From Mixophyes australis (taxonomy: Eukaryota > Chordata > Amphibia > Anura > Limnodynastidae): a stretch of 64,000 bases of DNA. The stretch lies in the NCBI GenBank assembly GCA_036250195.1, contig JAVHZZ010000003.1, forward strand, positions 338,463,375 through 338,527,374, in the 5' to 3' direction. The notes below the pieces were generated by a model that ran no database searches, was not told where the DNA came from, and was given only the letters and a program-made list of their open reading frames with translations. Positions within the stretch are counted from its first letter, which is position 1; each line of letters opens with the position of its first letter. Positions 59,113 through 64,000 of this stretch are shown here, piece by piece. A program made the position numbers and the translations under genes.

Positions 59113-60104
59113 TTCAGATGACTGTACATCCCACAGCTCTGTAAAAACAAAACTGTAGTGAGGTCTAGTCTTCTACTGGTTTATTCACTAATTCTTCTCT
59201 AGAGTTAAATAACTGCTTTGGGATTAATGATAAGAATAGACTCAGGTTACTGTTTGTCTTACTCTCTTTGGAGGAAAAAAGAAACAGACTGTACGATTTG
59301 TAGATGGTTCAGACTGTTCACATCTGTTTGTGACAATTGCTCGCTAATAATGGTGGTATTTGAGGAAATTCATTACAAACTGTGGGACCGTGTCTGGGAT
59401 TTAGTAGTAGAGGGAGCATAATTAGAAAGCAAAATACCACCTGGTGTTTATGTGGTCTCAAATTCTTAATGAATCAAAAGACTACAATTCCCAGAAAACC
59501 AATGTGTGGTTGTAAAGGAGGTTAATAGGTTAAATAAGGATTAATTGGGAAGCAAGTATTTTGTTCTGGGCTGCAAGGAAGTTAAGAGAGTAGAAGTTCT
59601 CATACTGTATCAGACTTTGAAGCTTTGTTGTTGCTTGAAGGCTGGTAATAACACTGTGTGTTAGCAAGTAACTGATGCAGCACTTAGCACTGCTGTTTGG
59701 CCTTACAAGAGGCAGGATTGCAATTTGGTGTGTTTTATTTTCTGTCATGCACAATTGACTGCAGTGAATAAACAGACTCTGGCTCATTAACCTAGACTGT
59801 GCAAAGAGCCTTAAAAGTCAGTAGACAAGATCCCAAACAAAGAGGGACTTTCATACCTCCTCAAACGTCTAATACAAATATTTGACATTTATATAAATGA
59901 CCTCTTCGCAAGGGGATTCTCACAGAACAGGTCTGTCACAAGCAGATATCCCTGACTCAGCGCAGTTCAATTAATGATTCATTGGATATTATCAACTCAT
60001 GGTGGGAAAACTATCAGTATAATTACATTTTTAATTGTTTCTGGAAAAGTAAATTGTAATGCATTTAATAAAAAAATAGTGGTAAAGGGATACAAAGTTG
60101 ATGT
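59113..60104. other. Non-coding DNA, no gene seen
   Basis: No coding sequence or recognisable repeat. Confidence 0.4.
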
Positions 60105-60281
60105 ATACTGAAATTCAATACATCAGCTCTGGATAGATGGATGGTGTACAGTATACTGACATACATCAACTCTGGATAAATGGGAGATGTACAGTATACT
60201 GACACATCAGCTCTGGATAAATGGGGGATATACAGTATACTGATACATCAGCTCTAGATAGATGGGGGATGTACAGTATAC

Positions 60282-60590
60282 CAGGGGCGGATCCAGAACT
60301 TAATTGTACTGGGGGGCGATTTAGGGGGGGGGGGGATTTAGCCCCGCCCCCTTTTTGACACCTAAGTCTGCCGACGGCTGCACACTATGTGCAGGTCCGT
60401 TCGACAGAGAGAGTTAGGGAGAGAGTCCTGCCCGGCTGCTCTGATTGTGTCGATCAGAGCAGTTGGGCAGAACTCTCTCCCTAACTCTCTCTGCCGAACG
60501 GACCTGCACATAGTGTGCAGCCGCTGGCAGCAAGCCCCTACTAGGGGGGGCGATAGCCCCGATTCCCCCCCCCCCCTGGATCCGCCACTG
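60282..60590. mobile_element. Non-autonomous hAT element in a minisatellite
   Basis: 309 bp starting CAGGGGCGGATCCAG and ending CTGGATCCGCCACTG, flanked by a perfect 8-bp duplication CAGTATAC (60274-60281 and 60591-60598). A large internal inverted repeat is built from CTGCACACTATGTGCAGGTC and AGAGAGTTAGGGAGAGAGT with their complements. It is related to the element at 25443-25790. Confidence 0.88.
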
Positions 60591-60730
60591 CAGTATACTG
60601 ACACATCACCTCTGGATAGATGGGGATGTACAGTATACTGACATACATCAGCTCCGGATAAATGGGGGATGTACAGTATTCTGACATACATCAGCTCAGT
60701 AAACTTTGGAGATGTATACTCACATACATT

Positions 60731-61055
60731 CATCATCATCATCATCATTTATTTATATAGCGCCACTAATTCCGCAGCGCTGTACAGAGAACTCATTCAC
60801 ATCAGTCCCTGCCCCATTGGAGCTTACAATCTAAATTCCCTAACATACACACACACACACACACAGACAAAGACTAGGGTCAATTTTAATAGCAGCCAAT
60901 TAACCTACCAGTATGTTTTTGGAGTGTGGGAGGAAACCGGAGCACCTGGAGGAAACCCACGCAAACACGGGGAGAACATACAAACTCCACACAGATAAGG
61001 CCATGGTCGGGAATTGAACTCATGACCCCAGCGCTGTGAGGCAGAAGTGCTAACC
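60731..61055 (-). mobile_element. tRNA-headed SINE, minus orientation, in a minisatellite
   Basis: Full body from the (CAT)n tail to the head (GTGCTAACC). Flanking 7-bp duplication ATACATT (60724-60730 and 61056-61062), copied from the minisatellite. An internal (CA)n run lies at 60847-60864. Confidence 0.87.
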
Positions 61056-61474
61056 ATACATTAGCTCTGGATAAATGGATTGTGTACAGTACTGTATGCT
61101 GACATACATCAACTCTGGATTAATGGGCTATGTACTATATACCAACATCCATTAGCTGCAGATATCTAACATCAACTTCAAATCAGGGTTTAAATTTGGA
61201 ATCGTGGAGCATCTCTTTAGCCACCAACTATGGACACAATGGTTGGTGGCTCCGCTGCAAATGTATTGCACATCTGGAACTAAACAGAGGCTTTTATTTT
61301 GTCCCATTGTTGAGTGGTATCTGGGAGGCTTATTCTTTGAAGTCACATCTGTACATTTAGGGAAGATACTCTGATAAGTGAGTATATATAGCAACTCTCA
61401 AGTGCAACTGCTAGAAACTACTTGAAGTAGAGGAACTGAAGATAACATTAAGTATATTATAAACACAATGATAC

Positions 61475-61704
61475 TTGTGGGTTTCCTCTGGGAGCTCCGG
61501 TTTCCTCCCATACTCCAATGTCATACTGACAGGTTAACTGACTTCTGACAAAAATTAACCCTAGTGTGTTTGTGTGCGGTAGGGAATATAGATGGTAAAC
61601 TCCACTGAGGCAGGGACTGATGTGATTGGTTAAATATTCTCTGTAAAGCGCTTTGTAATATGTAGGCACTGTATAAATTACTGTTAATAAATTAAATAAA
61701 TAAT
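61475..61704 (+). mobile_element. Older, diverged SINE copy, plus orientation
   Basis: Recognisable by GTGGGTTTCCTCTGGGAGCT, CCGGTTTCCTCCCATACTCC and a CTGTAAAGCGCTTTGTAATA tail, but many differences from the other copies mark an older subfamily. The head is missing. Confidence 0.65.
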
Positions 61705-61861
61705 AGTCTTAACCGTGACATAGGCTGGGTAATATCCTTGCTGGCAGGAAGCTAACTGATTTTTTAATTAATTAATTAATGGAGGCCATGTGTTTGGTAG
61801 CCCAGCTGAAATTCCAGAGTGGTGAGACAATACAGGTTTATACCTTGTGTGACATTTATTT

Positions 61862-62076
61862 TATTATCTATTATTAGCACCAATCCAATTATACAGTGCT
61901 GTACAGAGAATATGTAATCTTTCATGTCAGTACATGCCCCACAGGAGCTCACAATCTACTGGAGCACCAGGAGGAAACCCATGCAAAGACTGGGACAATA
62001 TACTATCTCCCTGGTCAGAACCTAACCCATGACCCAAGTGCTGTGTGGCATGAATGCTACCAACTGTGCCGCTGGG
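61862..62076 (-). mobile_element. Older, diverged SINE copy, minus orientation
   Basis: Tail side ATACAGTGCTGTACAGAGAA, body GGAGCACCAGGAGGAAACCC, and head remnant ATGACCCAAGTGCTGTGTGG. A deletion removes the middle of the body. Confidence 0.6.
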
Positions 62077-62285
62077 CTGTTGGAGTGGTGAGGCAATGGC
62101 GGTCATTTGTTTAGCTAAAAAGTCCACTTTAATACTGGTGACTATACAAGTTGTCTATCTCTCTTCTCACAGACTTTCTATGTATTTGGAGTGTTTAGTT
62201 CCTAATTAGAACATCCGGTTTATCTATACTGATTCCTATAACTAATGATTCATTTAATCATATATATTATATCTATTGACATCTA

Positions 62286-62462
62286 GGGGTAAATATATCA
62301 AGCTGAGAGTTTTCCGGCGGGTTTGAAAAGTGGAGATGTTGCCTATAGCAACCAATCAGATTCTAGCTATCAGTTTGTAGAATGTACTAACTAAATGATA
62401 GCTAGAATCTGATTGGTTTTTCAAACCCGCCGGAAAACTCTTAGCTTGATACATTTACCCCC
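62286..62462. repeat. Palindromic MITE, TA-type family (copy 6)
   Basis: Same core as the copy at 1198 (CAACCAATCAGATTCTAGCT and complement), but with a longer outer arm containing GAGTTTTCCGGCGGGTTTG and its complement. TA is present on both flanks (62284-62285 and 62463-62464). Confidence 0.85.
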
Positions 62463-62549
62463 TAGTGAATGTTTTTTAGTGATGTAAAATATGTACTAAT
62501 GTACTATTATACACATTCATTTTGACTTGCCCATGAAACTTTAGAAGGG

Positions 62550-63120
62550 ATCTGCGATAATTTAATACCCAATTATTGTTATTTTGTATCTAACGTTATG
62601 CACAGCTAGTTGCTATCCAATAACGATTGTCGATTGCCGTAATGTGGTTCCAAAGCACAATGTGATTTAATAGCCAAAAGTAGCAGAATAACAAATCAGA
62701 ATAAAATAAGTACAGACGTTACTTATCGCAGGCGCCCTGGATCCAGTGTACAGTCATTCAGGTCTGAAGGCTGTGGTCAAGTAGACTGTCCACTGGGTCC
62801 AGAGCCCCTGCTTATATACAGTCAGTGAATACAGTAAAACAATGCAGATGATGTGGCTTGCTTCTATAAGTCCAGGCTTCAGGAGGGTCCAGTGTACTGC
62901 AGGTCAAAGGCCAGTTCAAATTAAAATATCCAAAGGTGGGGGTCAGCTCTCCAGGGGATGCACTCCGCTTTTCCCACCAAGAATCCAGTTTAAACTAGTC
63001 TATTTACATTACACAGACAGTATCATTTTAAACATTTATTCCCTATCATCGCTAACTAGAGTAGGCAATGTGCGATCCCTTCGGCGAATGAACCGGACAA
63101 CTGCGGATAAATAGGGGATT
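62550..63120 (-). other. Possible LTR-like promoter region, unassigned
   Basis: Read on the minus strand, this stretch has a good TATA box (TATATAAGCAGGGG, about 62806-62819) followed by a denser, less AT-rich segment. That layout is common for retroelement LTRs. I found no convincing TG...CA ends, target duplication or coding region, so it may be something else. Confidence 0.25.
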
Positions 63121-63192
63121 AAAACGATACTAAACATGCCATATTTCCTGTAACCTGAACCTTTGATTTCACTAACATGTATATAACTATAG

Positions 63193-63269
63193 AATGAGTT
63201 CTCTGTACAGCGCTGCGGAATCAGTGGGGCTATATAAATAAATGGTGATGATGATGATGATGATGATAA
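63193..63269 (+). mobile_element. tRNA-headed SINE, 3'-end fragment
   Basis: Only the tail is present: GAGTTCTCTGTACAGCGCTG, GGCTATATAAATAAATGG and (TGA)n. It is severely 5'-truncated, as expected for LINE-type target-primed insertion. Confidence 0.8.
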
Positions 63270-64000
63270 CTTATAATATTAACCTTAAACCTTGCTACAT
63301 TTTGACATATTAAATTATGTGTTGCAACTACAATTAATGTGTACTAATTACAAATGTGTATGTTCGTGTGAATGTGTGTAAATGTGTAAAACCGGTTATT
63401 GCCACGTGTTGCGGCTGGGTAAGCTTCCCCACGCCGTAGCGTGCTCTACGCATAATTTTCAGACAAAGGCGATCAAGTTTGCTAGATATTAATTGAAATT
63501 ACTTTCTCCAATTATCTGACTTCGACACTAATTATCAAGACTATCATAGCTTTAGCATACTGATGTTATAACATTTGAAAGACACAGCAAAGTAACTGCA
63601 GGATTTGGGACTATTAAATTATAATGACGATGGAATGGACCTGAGAGGGGGGGGGGGGAATCCCACTAATTAATTAAGGAGGCTTGTGTACATTCATTTG
63701 TGAATTGACTTTTTTTACAGCTGAATTGTCCTTTAGTTATATTTCCTACCAGTTGGGATTGAAAATGTCAGTTTAGAAACAAATTAGTTGCATACAACTT
63801 TGCTCAACAAAATATGTTTCCTTAGTTGCTCATTTTAGAACACCTGCAGGGATATTGGCAATATTAACAATTTGTATTTACTTGACTCACTGTGTGTGAC
63901 ATTTAGCAATATTTTCATTTTTTATGTTGGAAACTATATTTGTTGGGAAGGAATCCTTATGCTTGTGTGAGTCACACTGTCTGACATTTGAAAATAAATT
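63270..64000. other. Non-coding DNA, no gene seen
   Basis: No coding sequence. A G-run lies at about 63646-63658. A less AT-rich stretch at 63400-63460 may belong with the unassigned region at 62550, but no boundary is visible. Confidence 0.35.

Larger units (their letters stand above)
60105..61145. repeat. Minisatellite (~43-bp unit) split by two transposons
   Basis: Units read GTACAGTATACTGACATACA, then TCAGCTCTGGATAAATGGGG and GAT. They recur from about 60105 to 60281, 60591 to 60730 and 61056 to 61145. The gaps are a hAT element (60282-60590) and a SINE (60731-61055), each with its own target duplication. Both insertions therefore postdate the array. Confidence 0.85.

Overview
The window looks like a piece of a frog (anuran) chromosome. 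Its single confidently identified host gene is bone morphogenetic protein 2 (bmp2) on the minus strand. The predicted preproprotein is 398 residues, the same length as I recall for Xenopus BMP2, and the 3' untranslated region resembles tetrapod BMP2 messages. Nearly everything else is transposable-element DNA: palindromic TA-flanked and hAT-type MITEs, a tRNA-headed SINE, L2-type LINEs, Tc1 remnants and several Gypsy-type LTR elements.

Layout. 1-5600: non-coding DNA downstream of bmp2 with three palindromic MITEs, one split by a nested hAT MITE. 5600-21200: bmp2, read right to left. The 3' UTR is 5600-6337, the last coding exon 6338-7182, an 11.5 kb intron is loaded with repeats, the first coding exon is 18725-19076, and an unresolved non-coding exon 1/promoter lies around 20032-21190. 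21200-30400: gene-free upstream DNA with SINEs, a Tc1 transposase relic and a hAT element inside a SINE. 30400-33905: a decayed Gypsy-type element whose integrase lies upstream of reverse transcriptase and RNase H, the Gmr1-like order. 37172-48181: an L2 LINE split by a complete, very young chromovirus (37980-46388). 48182-64000: gene-free DNA with SINEs, a solo LTR (55757-56517), two degenerate tandem arrays broken by insertions, and small relics.

The most interesting object is the young chromovirus (Sushi/Tf1-like). It is bounded by a perfect 5-bp target duplication (ACTCC). Its 2.08 kb and 2.07 kb LTRs differ, as far as I can see, by one substitution and one 7-bp length difference. It encodes gag with a CCHC knuckle, protease, reverse transcriptase, RNase H, integrase and a C-terminal chromodomain. 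Its RNA-level control signals can be read from the sequence: a TATA box about 30 bp before a 10-nt segment exactly complementary to the primer binding site (Tf1-style self-priming), four leader hairpins with a compensatory base-pair change, a long helix just upstream of the primer site, and a -1 frameshift signal (G GGA AAT, 6-nt spacer, 8+8-bp H-type pseudoknot) joining gag to pol. One T-run frameshift between RNase H and integrase is the only visible break.

Limits: family names come from motif recognition without database searches. Element ends are exact where target duplications are quoted and approximate elsewhere.
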